Origin: Paralvinella palmiformis
Taxonomy: Eukaryota > Annelida > Polychaeta > Terebellida > Alvinellidae
DNA length: 64,000 bases
Assembly: GCA_025642065.1 (NCBI GenBank)
Contig: JAODUP010000187.1
Location: 763,360-827,359 of the forward strand
Direction of reading: 5' to 3'
Notes under the pieces: generated by a model
What the model saw: the letters and a program-made list of their open reading frames with translations, nothing else
Databases searched by the model: none
Told to the model about the DNA's origin: nothing
Translations under genes and position numbers: made by a program
Shown here: positions 38,459-51,603 of the stretch, in pieces
Numbering within the stretch: position 1 is the stretch's first letter
Layout of the letters: the number at the start of each line of letters is the position of its first letter

Positions 38459-41400
38459 TTATGTTTTCATTAGATTCAACTGGATATTCCAGAATGATAT
38501 GGTCCTCAGGCAATGGATGTAATTTTGAATATTTAAGGAGTTCCACCATATTACAAATGATTCCCAATATCTACTAACTGGAGGAAATGTAACAAGATAA
38601 TGTCTCATACCATCTACTTTATTATTGTTACAATATACATATTGGCAATGATTAGTATTTACTACTTTTCTAACACAAAGCCATGCATTACACGGCAGAA
38701 TTCTATGTATTATCCTGTATTGAAAGGGCTGCAGAGAGGTTTCCCTACACACCTTAAAGGGGGCTGTAGATATCGATGTCCAGATACTGTGATCTATATT
38801 ATAATGATTGTCCCATCTCGCGAGGCATATTATTAGCACAGCTGGTGTTCGAATCTGTATACATTTCCAGAATAATACTTTGTGTTTTTTACCGATTAGA
38901 TCTAAAGCCGGCGAGTGCAGTGGCTCTATCTTATCATTATTATATATATTGAGAGGTCTGCTGGCATATTTGCACTGTATGTAAATTTGTTTTGCAATTC
39001 TAATATATGTCCGAATGAGCCAGGTACCGATTGCCTAATTCTCAGATGGGAACAATTGATTTTATACTTATTGTTAAGTTCATCCTGGCTCAGAAAATTA
39101 CCGACAGAGTCCAACATGTCTTCAACATATTTAATTCCACTTCGGAACCAACATTTTCAGACTACTGTGTTATGGTTAACTGTGATGTTTCTATTGAACC
39201 ACGGTGTTTCATGTATGATTTTCGAGATTGTGTTGGGCTCATTGTTACGTAAAGTGTTTAGATCACGAATATTAAATCTATAAGATTTGTTTAGCTTATC
39301 TAATATGTGTTTGTTTATTCCGTGTGTATGGCAACAAGTACTCGAAAGGTAATGCAATTATGTCATCTAATATCAGTTTCCACGATAAAGTAAGATTATA
39401 TATTGAACACTTAACCCATGTCATCTTTAGTGGTTTGATTTTCCCTGTTATGTCAATCAACATAAGGCCCCTTATTCTCTTTGTTTAATAATTATGTTTC
39501 TCGCTATTTTATTTACCCTACATTCCAAAGAAATGCACAAACTATTTTGTCTGTCTCTTTTATTATATTTTCTGGGTTATCTAATGCAGTACTTGGATAA
39601 ACTAAGGGTGATGCTGCGACGCTGTTTATCGCTGTTACCTTTCCTTGGTAGATAGATTTCTTTGCTTCCACATATTTAAAATAGTCCTAATCTTTTTTAT
39701 TTTTGGTTCAAAGTTTAATTTTATATTTTCTACTTTAATTTTACACATTTTCAGTCCTATAATGTAATGGGTCCATCAGTCCAATTTAGATTATAATAAT
39801 GTTTGAAGCATTTCATATGTCTGCCTATCATAAATGCTTGTGTTTTCTCCATGTTGGTCTCATGTCGTGCAATTAGTTCAAAATTGTGCAAAAGATCTTT
39901 TACATATTTTATTGATTCACCACTTGCCAGTATGAGAGTGGTGTCATCAACCAAACGACTAATTTTAATTTCTTTAGACTTCAGTTTTATACCTTTAATT
40001 TTACATTTGAACAACTAGCAAAATAAATAAGCAGAGATTGGGGAACCTCGACGAATACCTCTGAATATACGGGCAATTTCAGATAGGCAGCATTGTAAAG
40101 AATGTATTTTTTGGTATCAGTATAAATAATGGTAATCCATTTTCGAAACATTTAATTGTTTTCAATATTTCACCCAGAAAGCAACATCTAACAGTGACGA
40201 AGCCTTTTCAAAATCCACCAATAAGAGAATAGCAGACATATTTTTGGCTTTACAGTAATTTATTATTATCTGTTATCGTTCGTATATTTTCTCCAATATA
40301 GTGGCCTTTTATATATGCTGATTGATAGTTACTGATGATCGATGGCAAATACCACTTACATGTATGGCTAGTAGTTTTGTGATAATTGTTTTATCTGTTC
40401 TAAGAATTGTCAGCGGTCTACAATTGTTCAAAAATGTTCTATCCTTATCTTTTGGGGGAATCAATGTAAGGGTTCCTGTTTTGTTTTGTTGATAGAGTAA
40501 CTTTTTAAATAAGTAACAAATTGACTTAATTAATAGATGTTTTATGTCCTTCCAGAAAAGTTTTAAAAATTAGCTTAACGCATCAGCACACGTATGCTTA
40601 TTTACTGCTACTTCACATTTCATTCTTTCACTAGTTGTTAGTTTTGGATATTTCTTATTTAAAACACTTAATCTGATATCTTGTATTTTAGTTTGATGAT
40701 GCAAATTGTCTTCGTCAGGTTCGGCATAGAGATTTTCATAAAATGTTCGTTCTTCATTGATAATTTGAACTGGATATTTATTATGTTGCCATATTGTATT
40801 CAACTAAGTTGGGCATTTATTCAGATTTATTTAGTTTCTTTTTACAAGATTTAACAAAAAAAGAAGCGTTTTGTTCGCCATACTGGATCCACTGGACTTT
40901 TGATCGCAGAATGATGCCAGCTGGTTTGTCATTGTTGTCGCTGATTAATTCTCTCTCTATTTGAATAATTTGTTCTTGGGTATTTTCGGAAGCATTGACA
41001 TTCGCTACTACTTGTTGAAGTAACTTAAGTTGCTCCTCTAATGTTTTCTCGTAGTTCGGCTTATCATACTTAAGGTTATGCAATAGTTTACTGTTTCGCG
41101 TCTTATGTCCATTTTAATAAGTTCCCACATCACTGACTAATCTCCATATTTGTTGTTAGCCTCAATCTTGGAGATGACGCCTTTAATCAAATTAATGTAA
41201 TTTGTGTCACGTAAAAGGGCGGTAATGAATTTCCAACCCCCTAGACCGGGAGTCATAGTGGTAAGATTAGTCAAGGACATGCCCATAATATTGTGATCTG
41301 TACGGATCAAGGGTAGAATGTTGGTTTGTTTCACTACGTTAGTCAGATGTTCCGCTAATAACCAGTAATCTAACTTGCAGTATATTAAATTTTTCCTGTT

Positions 41401-42100
41401 GCATCATGTAAACATATGTTTGTTTGTATTATTTAGTTTTCAAATATCGCATAGATCAACAAATTGTTTAGTTCCGTTCTGTACCTCATGCTTTTATTTA
41501 AATCACTACAACCTCCGTTTTGATCAACTTTATGGTCGAGCGGTATATTAAATTTCCTCCGATTATAATGTTTTCACCTTCAAAATTAGAAAGTCTATTT
41601 TGGAGAGTGTCAATTAATCTTATCTGTTCATTGTCCCTGTCTTGGGTTGGAATGTATACATTAGTTTAAACATATGTACTTGAGCAGCATTCTATCTTTG
41701 AGATATTATATCTCCCATGCGGGCTTTTGACTGATGTTTCTATTTTGTATTCAAAATTAATTAGCAATAGAATTGCCACTCCTTTACTTCCCGATGTGCC
41801 ATGCGAGAAGATTATTTCCCTTCCTCATTGGTGTTTCCACATTAATTCAACTTCTATAGTACTGTGTGTTTCCTGCATGAAAATTACGCCAGGTTATTTC
41901 GATTTAAATGTGTTAAATATAGAAAAACAAATTCTTTTGTCAGATTTTATACCACGAACTTTTAAAGAGTGGCATTTTAGATTTTCCAATTTTTCCCATG
42001 TTGCAGATAAATATTGATATTTAATATTGACTTCTGGCATGCCAAGTTTGTTACACTGCACACGAGAAATAACAGACATTATTATAATTTTGGTAAGCCT
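38459..42100 (-). pseudogene. L1/Tx1-like LINE ORF2 (endonuclease-RT-C-terminal domain), decayed
   Basis: Read on the minus strand from about 42080 down. The endonuclease start (41894-42079) is followed by a VIFMQETHS-like and GREIIFSHGTSGSKGVAILL stretch near 41890-41755. RTDHNIMGMSL lies in 41137-41334. The linker carries RSKVQWIQYGEQNASFF (40817-41083) and an FYENLYAE stretch (40570-40803). RT blocks follow: RTFLNN and RPLTILRTD-like near 40440-40370, LLVDFEKAS near 40230, IRRGSPISAYLF near 40055, and SRLVDDTTLIL near 39945. The C-terminal HRILPCNAWL and CNNNKVDGMRHYL (38459-38839) matches the Tx1/L1 tail. The catalytic YADD position reads LVDD. Many stops and frame changes make it inactive. 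Confidence 0.8.
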
Positions 42101-43063
42101 TTGTATTTAAATACGGATTGGCATCGTATAAATAGGTTTATAAAACGTCGATATATCAGCCAAAAGTGCAGACTTAGCTTGGGGACATGTGCTTTTACAT
42201 GTTAAAAGTAAAGTTTTCTTATGTTCTGGAATATAATCTATATTTAGTTCTAATTTATTAATATATCTCAAATTTGATAGAAATGGAAATGTTAGTTTAA
42301 AGAGTGAGCATCTTTACGTTTACATTAGGTGATAAATTGTTTCATTTACCTAATGGGTTAATTGGAGTGATGAGTGGGGAAAACATTATTTGAAACAAAT
42401 ATTCACTGCAATTATATCACAGATTGGGAATGAATCACAAAGGTGTCTAAACGGTTACAGAGTGATATCAGCTATCAGTTATATCCTTAGTACATCCTCC
42501 CTGTTTAGAAGTGAAAATAGAGGATGTACGTTATGCCTATCTGTATCATTACCAATGGTTGGAAATATGTGGGAATCTTAAATATGTTTTGGGTTAATAT
42601 TTTTCATATTACTTACGTTAAACACCAAGGATATACCTTTCATTGGTTTTGGATTACACCCATTACCTCATTCATAAATATTCATATGTTATAATTACAG
42701 ATATAAACATAATTCTAAAATGAAGAGGAATGTCTAGTATGGTTTAGCTATAAACGAGAGAAGGAAAAAAGAAAGAGAAAAAAGAAACATCCTTATATTT
42801 ATAACTTTAGCCGCCCATATTGGACAAAATCGGAATATACAGAATATACAGTGACATTGTAGTTATTATATCAATGTAAATCCTTACTATAGTTCAGAGT
42901 TACTTACTAGTAATTAACTAGCTTTTTACCCAACATAGTGGATGCTATAATAATGTGGTATCTATAATAATAATTGGTCGTACTTGATTAAGCATGATGC
43001 CGAGGTTATTCTTGCCCAGCCACTAGGATTAATCTGTGATGACTGGAGATTGTATGGACAGAC
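42101..43063 (-). other. Region between LINE ORF1 and ORF2
   Basis: About 0.9 kb between recognisable ORF1 and ORF2 sequence. It contains no clear protein similarity. It may hold later insertions or badly decayed ORF2 5' sequence. Confidence 0.35.
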
Positions 43064-43975
43064 CTATTCCCGAGAGCCTGTCACGTGGGGACGATCTCTT
43101 GAAATCAACTGTGGATCCAGTTCTTTGCGAAGAGATGGCAGGTCATTAACAGTAAATGTCCGGTCGTTAATGACAAGTTTGTCACTGTATATATAACTGT
43201 GGTCTTTGTATGCGTCGTTCAATCTGGCGAATTTCAGGATCGGGATCATTAGACGTCGTCTTCGTTGAATTTCAATTGGGATGTCCTGATTGATGAATGG
43301 ATCAGTTTTGTTTTTCGGCCGAGCCTTCCATACTATCTGCCGATCCGACATATGGCCGAAGCGTACTAAGATCGCTCTAGTTTGTTTCGCTTTGCATCGT
43401 TGGCCTACAAGATGGACACTGTCAAACACAATCGCATCAGGATCTAAAGACAGTGTATTCCATATAAAGTCTTTTATTAGGATCTTGCATTTAGCAACAT
43501 CAGATTATGTCTTCTGGAGTACGATTCCTGATGTAAAAGCTGATTGTCGAGTTTTGAAATTGGACACTCCAGTGATATGTTTTCTTGTTTTATCACAATA
43601 AGTTCATCGGTTTGTTTGGCATATTTTGCTTGAACTTCTTTAACTGTTTGATGCGGTTCATCCGTTGTTTTCTCAACTGTATTTACCTTTTCTTTCAACT
43701 CTGTAACTGTCATATCTATTGCATTTATTTTCTGTGTTAGTTCTTCAGTTTCCATATCTATTTTGGATGTAATACAGGTGTACATGGTGACTGCCCAGGA
43801 AGGTGTATCAGGAGATAATTATCCAAGTGTTGTGCCATTGCAGAGTTAGACGTAATGAAACACGACGCAAAACCAGCGCACTCTACGAGTGTGACTTTTC
43901 CGTCACACTTGATCGAATCTGTAGACTGTGAACAACCCACTGCAGTGCACACTGCCTCGATGCTGTTATGCATTC
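43064..43975 (-). pseudogene. L1/Tx1-like LINE ORF1 (coiled-coil RNA-binding protein), decayed
   Basis: On the minus strand, 43785-43477 encodes a heptad-rich segment (ELTQKINAIDMTVTELKEK...) ending QESYSRRHNLML, typical of the coiled coil to RRM transition of L1 ORF1 proteins. 43429-43064 continues with FDSVHLVG, TRAILVRFGHMSDRQIVWKA and RRRRLMIPILK, then SDKLVINDRTFTVNDLP, which is the ORF1 C-terminal domain. An upstream piece to 43973 has Cys residues suggestive of a small zinc-finger-like leader. ORF1 would coat LINE RNA. It precedes ORF2 (42100-38459) in the same orientation, so together they form one old element of about 5.5 kb. Confidence 0.75.
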
Positions 43976-44185
43976 AAATTATGACTGATTTTCACTTCCA
44001 GGTCTGCACATTTTTGATAGCTAAATTTAGTTAGTGAATCAGTTTATATAATCAATGAATCATTATCTCAGATGTCCCCCAAGATTAATTGGATTTTCGG
44101 CTGATATGTATTGGAGGAAGTTGTCACACGTTTTCACCTGCCATTACCGTATATTTGGCAATACCAATATCGATGTACTTTATGT

Positions 44186-44247
44186 ATCTCTCTATCTCTC
44201 TATCTCTCCATCTCTCCATCCGTCCATCCATCCATCCATCCCATCCT
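44186..44247. repeat. (ATCT)n/(ATCC)n microsatellite
   Basis: Tetranucleotide run passing from CTCTAT(CT) units to CCAT units. Confidence 0.9.
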
Positions 44248-45395
44248 ATCCCAAAGTATTGTAACTTTTACTATGTATCTGAAACTTTAAATATAATAGT
44301 TCATGTAATCATACTAAACCAATCTACAAAATAAATTATCACCTGCATAATACATTTCGAACATTTACATATTCGACATCCCATTTATCATGTTTGTTAA
44401 ATATTTCTAGTTGACCATTGTTGTGGTTACCCAAAACACATCATCTTCGGTTAAAAGAATGCATGAAACTATTTTTGTATGAATAATGGCTTGAAACTGT
44501 TTTCTAAGATGCCAATTGATTACATCTCTGTATAAAAAGAAAACATATTAACAATAAAGACAAAACATCCAAAATAATATAAAGCTGGTCTTTAGGATAA
44601 CCGTTTTGCTTAATAATGCAAACGATGAACCAAAAACAATTGAATAAATAACACCTTTTAGAGAGTCAGCTATAATTATAATATTCTGTGTAGTAGAGAG
44701 ATGCCTATGATATGTATATTTTATATCGATGGAGTACTATTCTAATACGCTTCATTATTAAGAACCCCTTTAGTTCCAGCAGTCGGACACAATGTTTATA
44801 CATGGGGGTGAGGGGCGGGGATATACCATCTGTTTTGACGGTCAGGATGTTTAAAGGATGTTTAAGGTAATCGACATCACTTGACTCAAATACTTGATAT
44901 TAGTGGATTTTGGTGTGTCAATTGGTTGATGCAGCGAGTTAATTCGACCAATAATTTTGTCATCCTGGAAAAGCGACCTCACCGTTGTAGTTTTCTGCCG
45001 TGAAATATTGTTATTCAGTAATTGAAGCTATTGAAAACATATTTCTGGCCCACAGTATCAGCATGTTTACCATTTAAAAATGCTGATCTTGTTGGGGGTT
45101 TTCTAGTCTCCAAATGTTAAATCGAAGTTAACCTTTGTTCAGTTTGTGTAATATTAAATAAAATATAAATTTTGTTTAAGATATGAAATAAGAGAGCTAA
45201 TAAGACTTCATCTAATTATCATGTCACAAGTAACAGATAAAACATAAAATAGGAATTTACCAAATTTCTCATAATAAGAAGATATATGAGGAATTTACGG
45301 AAAATCTAAATTTAAATGTGTTTTAAGTGTAAAGTGCCAAAGAGTAATTCAAGTTGCATAAGACGCTCTATAAAATACTATTAATTTTATTTTTA
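44248..45395. other. Intergenic, no gene seen
   Basis: No recognisable gene or element. A small G-rich patch lies at 44804-44820. Confidence 0.45.
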
Positions 45396-45399
45396 TAAC

Positions 45400-46265
45400 T
45401 ATTTAGTTTGTACAGCGGACATTAGGTCTAGTTTAAAAATGTTAATTTGTAGTGTTTACAACGCCGGGATTATTCCGCAGTTGCCATCTGTTTTGCCACA
45501 AGTGTGAAATTTCTGTTAGCAATTAAATTGATATTTTAATAATTAGGCCTTCATAATACCTGGCAGTGACACAAATTAATCTCTGAAAACAATGGTACTT
45601 AAGGTTACAAGTTTGTAAAATGCAGTTTTTCTAAGAAAGATACAGCAATTAAAAGATGTTAACATAAACACTATCACAGATGCGGTGATATGTCTTTCGT
45701 CTGCTACCCTCAGGCAGCAAGACAGTATGTGATTAGCTATTTAGAGATGTATTGCATGACGAAATGCAAGCTCGTAAGACATTATAAATGACTCTGCACG
45801 AAACGTCACTGCTCTGGTTTCTGTCCCGTGATGAATAGTCCAGAGTTTGAACTGGAGATTTGAGATTCTTTGTGTCATTGCCTCATCAAACAGTGCTAAG
45901 ACACAAACTCACTCACACAGAGTGGTCCCTTGATATTTGTACCACACCGACTCTATCAATGGTAATAGAAAATTATATATTTGTCTATTATCTAGTCAAG
46001 TTTGATATATTCCAACATTCAATTCTGCTTTTACTGTTCAATAAAATAAAGTGGTTGTGGCAAATAGGTCAAGGTATTTACTGGATTTATGTGATTATAA
46101 GAATTTATGTTGTATTATCCAGGAAAGATCACAAAGGATTGTACTCTGCGCCTGAGAAATTATTGTGTTGAGACTGAAGGACTACGGAAGGACGCCGCTT
46201 AGGTGTTTGGACTGGGAATATAATAGTTATATGACTGTATCAGACATAGTGCACTCTTACTGTTG
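45400..46265 (+). repeat. Composite repeat R1, diverged copy 4 (B-C-D-A)
   Basis: Diverged block B (45405-45500, GTACAGCGGACATTAGGTC), block C (45545-45660, AAGAAAGATACAGCAATTAAAAG) and block D (45800-45895, GTCCAGAGTTTGAACTGG) are followed by block A (46055-46260, AGGACGCCGCTTAGGTGTTTGG). Order D then A also occurs at 770-1350. It is much more divergent than copies 2 and 3. Confidence 0.6.
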
Positions 46266-46945
46266 TATCCAATCTATTCTACGACAATAAAATATCAACA
46301 AGATAGAAAAGATAGAAAACAGGCGCGTTAATAGTGAAAGGTAATTATTGTACAAGATCAAGTGTGGAGTGGTTAATTTATTATGGAAAGTTCTAAATGA
46401 TAAATATTGGACTGATAGATCAAACGTACGTCTGGTTTATATATTACAAATATATCAACTAGCACGCTTGTCTTCGTGCTTTATTCATATAACAGCAAAA
46501 TAATAGAAATTATTTGTTACTTTGGAACAAATAGATTAATGTCGCGTGATGACATCCAGCTGAACTGGTGGAGGCATGATTAAACAGTACGGTCATGGCC
46601 TAAATAGCAACAAACCTCTACCACCCAGTTTCAAATATCGATCTGATTATGTCAGAAGGATGTTTCATCTTTATGTTAACTGCCTTATCTTTGTACAAAT
46701 TCCTAAAAAAGTATTGTCCCATCGTACCTTTTTACTAGTGTAACCAGGAAAAAGTTCGACCGAAAATGGCTTTGGCTTTATTACAAATGAAAACAAAAAC
46801 ACCGTGATTTGAATGTGGTTTATACATATGACAGCCTGATTGGAATAAGTAACATTATGTCTGTACTAATTTATGATGTGGTATGGAATAGACCTGACAA
46901 CAGAACAGAGACAGACGCGGATCAACATGCGGCAGGCTGGAAGAA
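46266..46945. other. Intergenic, no gene seen
   Basis: No recognisable gene. Confidence 0.5.
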
Positions 46946-46949
46946 CGGC

Positions 46950-47067
46950 TAACACATGTCTCAGCAAGAAAAGTCGCCACTCTGGATTCAGTCCCCTGAA
47001 GAAACGTCCAGAGTTTGAATTCACGGTTCGAGATTCTCTGTGCCTGTGCCTTATTATACACAGCTAA
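46950..47067 (+). repeat. Composite repeat R1, copy 5 (linker and block D only)
   Basis: From ACACATGTCTCAGCAAGAAA to TTATTATACACAGCTAAAA this is nearly identical to 19647-19762, including the linker after the hairpin repeat but without the hairpins. It leads into (CA)n exactly as copy 3 does. Confidence 0.8.
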
Positions 47068-47092
47068 AACACACACACACACACACACATAC

Positions 47093-47151
<59 letters not shown>

Positions 47152-47152
47152 G

Positions 47153-47198
<46 letters not shown>
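47068..47198. repeat. (CA)n-(TA)n microsatellite
   Basis: CA run with two interruptions, then TA. It follows R1 block D. Confidence 0.95.
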
Positions 47199-48220
47199 GC
47201 ACATGAAAAAATAGAACTAACAAATCAATCCTGCTACTGATCGAAAAGATAGATACATATTTCGATTCAAAACAATATAAATTATCAATATGGATTTATC
47301 TAGCTGTTCACGGGTCTCAATAAACACATCAGACTCATAAACCTGAGGATGTAAAAATGTCGGAATTTGGTTATTTCTACTAGAGAGTTGGTCCTCGGCT
47401 ACTGGATAGATAAATGTCTTTTAATTAATATGTTTGAGTAACTGTATTTATTTGATGTATTTATCATACTGCTTTATATGGAATATATGAAACCAGGGAG
47501 ACAAGTGGTAATTAATACGGAATGTTTATTCGTTCATGAATGTTTTGCGGTTCTAATGCTTTTAGTGCCCTTCATACTAACATGTTCTTAAGGATGTAGC
47601 ATTTTTGTTGTTGTCAGCTTTGCCTTAATTTATGTTCTATGAATGACAAGAAATATTAATTTAATGCCAATGTGCGCTGAGCAGAAGCAATTTATAGAAA
47701 TTTAATGACAGCTAGTTATTTGGTAGGAAAGAAAATAGGTATGAATACAAGGTTTGTTAATAGTATAACATATTGGGTACTACCATGTTTTAGGTGATGT
47801 CCCATTGGGGAGAGTTTCATTCAAAGATATAATTTATCTGGAATATAAACAGTCTACAGAAGTGATTTAATATGCGTGTAAACCTCAAATGCACCTCTGA
47901 CATAAATAATTCCTGAATTGCTTTCAACAGATAATATAAATATAAATCACAAAGACAAGTAAATCCTTTTATATAAACATCTTTTTCACTCTCTTAAAGA
48001 TCACCATTGGACATTACCTGATTCTTACAGAGACCATGGCAAATATTTAATATTTTCTAGTTGTGAAAGTTCTAGGTCAGAAAATGTCATTGCATTGTGG
48101 ATGATTTTGATGGCTTAGCTTTTAACGCAGGTCCTACTAGTAACCAAACGGTAATATTTCTAAAATAAAAACTTTAGTGTTTCGTATTCGTCTACAGGAC
48201 GTCGAAGGTGGATTACTTAG
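47199..48220. other. Intergenic, no gene seen
   Basis: AT-rich, no supported feature. Confidence 0.5.
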
Positions 48221-48870
48221 ATACATGTATCAGGAATCTTACTTCTACCATCCCTACAATCCTCGGGTTACTTCATCCGAAGTAGGAATTTAGCATCATT
48301 TCAACACAACGTTCCTTTAGATGTTACTATCATTTCAATCGACTACTCTAATATCCCAGGTTTTGATTACCAGAAGTATTTTCAGCACCCGGATGAGTTT
48401 CAACTGAATAACACAGGACTTACTGATATCCCGTGTCTCAGCAATATTAATAACATTCTGGAAGATTTCATCCTGCAAGACAACAACATAGAGGTGATAG
48501 ACACATTTATTGCAATGACTAGTCTTCGTACTCCCCAAATCAGTGAATACCGTTTAAAACGATTTCCAAATCTGATAAATATCAACTACTGTCTGTGGGA
48601 ACTTCATCTTGATAGAACTGGAACTGAAACGTTACGAGAAATAAGAGTGTTGGGTGAGATAAGCTCGGTATATCTGGATAACAATTTGTTGAACCTATCC
48701 GGATCATTGTTAGCATTAAATGCCACCGGAAATCTATTTATAAAAATACACCCATTAAAGATCTTTCCACAATTTAGAGTTCGAAGATCATCGTTTACTG
48801 AATATCCGGATTTAACAGAAGTCATCTCGACCCTTGAAACATTACTTATTACCAGCCATAATGTCTTATA
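48221..48870 (+). pseudogene. Diverged LRR fragment D, distant relative of the LRR-PAN genes
   Basis: A continuous open frame from 48221 (after a TAG at 48218) carries FQHNVPLDVTIISIDYSNIP. This aligns with the FPHDIPxDVxxIxIxxSxI start of the LRR array in genes A and B. Several degenerate LRRs follow, for example DEFQLNNTGLTDIPCLSNIN, DFILQDNNIEVID, and a SSFTEYPDLTEVISTLETLL end. No in-frame ATG and no signal peptide precede it, and similarity stops near 48870 before the cap. No PAN-like exon was found downstream. It is best read as an old truncated family member; a missing upstream exon cannot be excluded. Confidence 0.6.
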
Positions 48871-49188
48871 CGATGTGTTATATTTCATTTACATTCACTG
48901 TCAAATCACCCACCACGGTCATTACATAAAGCTGACACCACTCTTAGTGACCATCGCAATAAAATATTATAAAGCAGATCAAGTGGATAGGCGTTTAATT
49001 TATATCCCACCACATCTAACTGCATATACATAGGGACGCAAAATTAGGCGTAAATCAACGGTCACTTAACGATGTAGGGAAACATGGGGATTAGCTGTTA
49101 GGTTTGAGTAAATCATAATGTTTACTCATGTTTGAGACAATATTTCGTTCTAGTGGAGACCAGATGCATGCATAGATATATGCATGTA
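48871..49188. other. Spacer, no gene seen
   Basis: The open frame continues to 49033 but no longer resembles LRR sequence. Confidence 0.4.
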
Positions 49189-49685
49189 TGTCACGATATG
49201 TCGAGGTATGGACCATTTTATATTTAGCTTGATATACGTGTAGTTGTATTTGGAGTTAGATTTAGGATGGTAGGTCTCAAAGGATGTTTAGATACCTTGA
49301 TGCTCTGTACCTGTTTCCTCTCTATATGTATCCTAATACACACTGCCCGTGTTGGACGTCATATCGATATCGATCCAGATTCCTTATTACACCATTGTAA
49401 GAATGTTATGTCATTATTACAACATGTTTAAGTCTATTAGCTTTGCTATGTATAAAGCAGAATCTATATTGTTGTCCTCTTATATTGTCTGGCGAAACAA
49501 ACTGTTAATGCATACAGTAATGTTTGTTGACAAGCCGAGAGCATATAAAAGGCCTACCTTTTCACTCAGGTTAGAGAACAACTTCGAGGCCAGACTAGTT
49601 GGACGTCTATCCATACGGTTCACATAAGTAGGATACATTTAGTAATTCGATTCCAGAATAAAGCTGAGAACAGCATCTGTTGCGT

Positions 49686-49735
<50 letters not shown>

Positions 49736-49920
49736 CTTTTGGACCACAGAAATTACTTTTGAATATAAACTTGGTTTCAATGTTGTTATGTATATAGTAA
49801 GTCAATATTGAACCACACGCACGTCTTTTTTGTGCGAGCTGTGGTGTCAAATGGTATGTTTACGTGCTTCCGCTCTAGAACATACCTTGCATATAGCGGC
49901 TTTCCTGTGTAAAATAAAAC
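49189..49920 (+). repeat. LTR-like sequence, copy 2
   Basis: Starts TGTCACG at 49189. It contains a TATAAAAGG box (49544), an AATAAA (49657) and then TGGTGTCAAATGG (49842), a primer-binding-site-like motif. The blocks at 49200-49312 and 49628-49910 match 16257-16378 and 15887-16150 respectively. The arrangement TATA box, poly(A) signal, PBS-like motif is what an LTR followed by the start of an internal region would show. No gag or pol remains. A (TA)n run at 49689-49732 lies inside. Confidence 0.4.
49689..49732. repeat. (TA)n microsatellite
   Basis: TA run inserted in the LTR-like sequence, absent from the copy near 15950. Confidence 0.95.
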
Positions 49921-51331
49921 AACAAAGAATGAAAAAGCAAACAGCTGACAGTTGTATAGTAGGTACTCTTCCATACCACATACACATGGAATGTCTTTGT
50001 TCCACGACTTATCAAAGGTCTCATTTCTAAGGGTAAAAGTCCTCAATCCTAAATTCCATCTGGTATCATCGTTGATGAGAAATTATAAATAATATTATTG
50101 CCTTTCCATAGAATAAAAAAGAAATCCATTCCGTACTCACGGACTCCACTATCAACTCTCTTAATGCTAACTAGCTATTGATCATGCCTAAAAAATACAG
50201 GCCTTAAATACCAAAAAATTAAACCTCGAAAAAAACATCCGTACAAGGGACACCCTGTCTCAAATTTCAATCCATAACATACAAACAATAAGCTGGAAAG
50301 TTTTACTGTCATAAAATAGATAATGTTAAAACATAATAAAATGTTATTGTTTTCGAATAATATGATATTTTATTTTATATGAATTAAGAATGTTGTTGTT
50401 GTTGTTGTTGTTGTGAGTGTTAAAAGCAATAACGTTTGCTATAAAATTTCTTATAAAACTGAAAACAATTAAAGACCTTTGTTTATGTAGAACAGGGAAT
50501 TTTTAAATGGATTTTTAAACAACTTTACTTGAAATATTTAGCACAGATGAAACAACAGGATATGCTTCGCCATCGATTGCACGTATTTACAACATAAAAT
50601 GGTAAATTTAGATATAATATTCAAGAAAGGCAAGAAATGAAGTCCGAAAAGTGTATTAATCTTAAATCTTAATGCGTTGCTTGGTAACGGCCACTTTTTG
50701 TGGGAAGAACTATATCACACATGAAGATACTTCACGTTTCAATCAGGTTGAGAGAGAGTCTATGTACTATGGAATGTAAAACTAATATCAACCTATTTTA
50801 ATATAATGTTGTATAAGAAGATAAATCATCACTAATATAGAAATATAGAATTATTTCTAAAATATAATATAGGTAAGACGTTTTAGAATATCTTGATTAG
50901 TATTTTATTGTAATAACGATATTGTAATCACCATAAGCCGAAATGTACATATTTTAAAACTTTGATATATTACATTGTTTATATCCCCTGTTATATAAAG
51001 ATCACTTGGTATAGTTTTTTTGATAATTTTGATAAACACAATATTCACAATACATTCTTTAAAGTGTTACAAAGTATTTTATTTCCAGCCCTGAACTCAC
51101 TAGAAACATTATTACCATTATCAGTGTTATTTTATTTAATATATTGCAGGTATTTTCCATGTCACCTTTATAGACCTATGTTTTTATTATACTACACCAT
51201 TTTATCATTTACAAAATACTAATTGACCTTTTTTCTTCATGTTTTACATATTTTAAAACAAATCAGTAGATGTACTGATCTATTATTAATTTATGTACAC
51301 ATATAAGATAAAAATATAAGAAAGTGGAAAG

Positions 51332-51580
<249 letters not shown>

Positions 51581-51603
51581 GATAGATAGATTATAAATAG
51601 ATA

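Noticed and set aside
38600..39283. Plus-strand open frames across 38.6-39.3 kb
   Set aside because: They are antisense to the L1/Tx1-like ORF2, which explains the coding-like composition.
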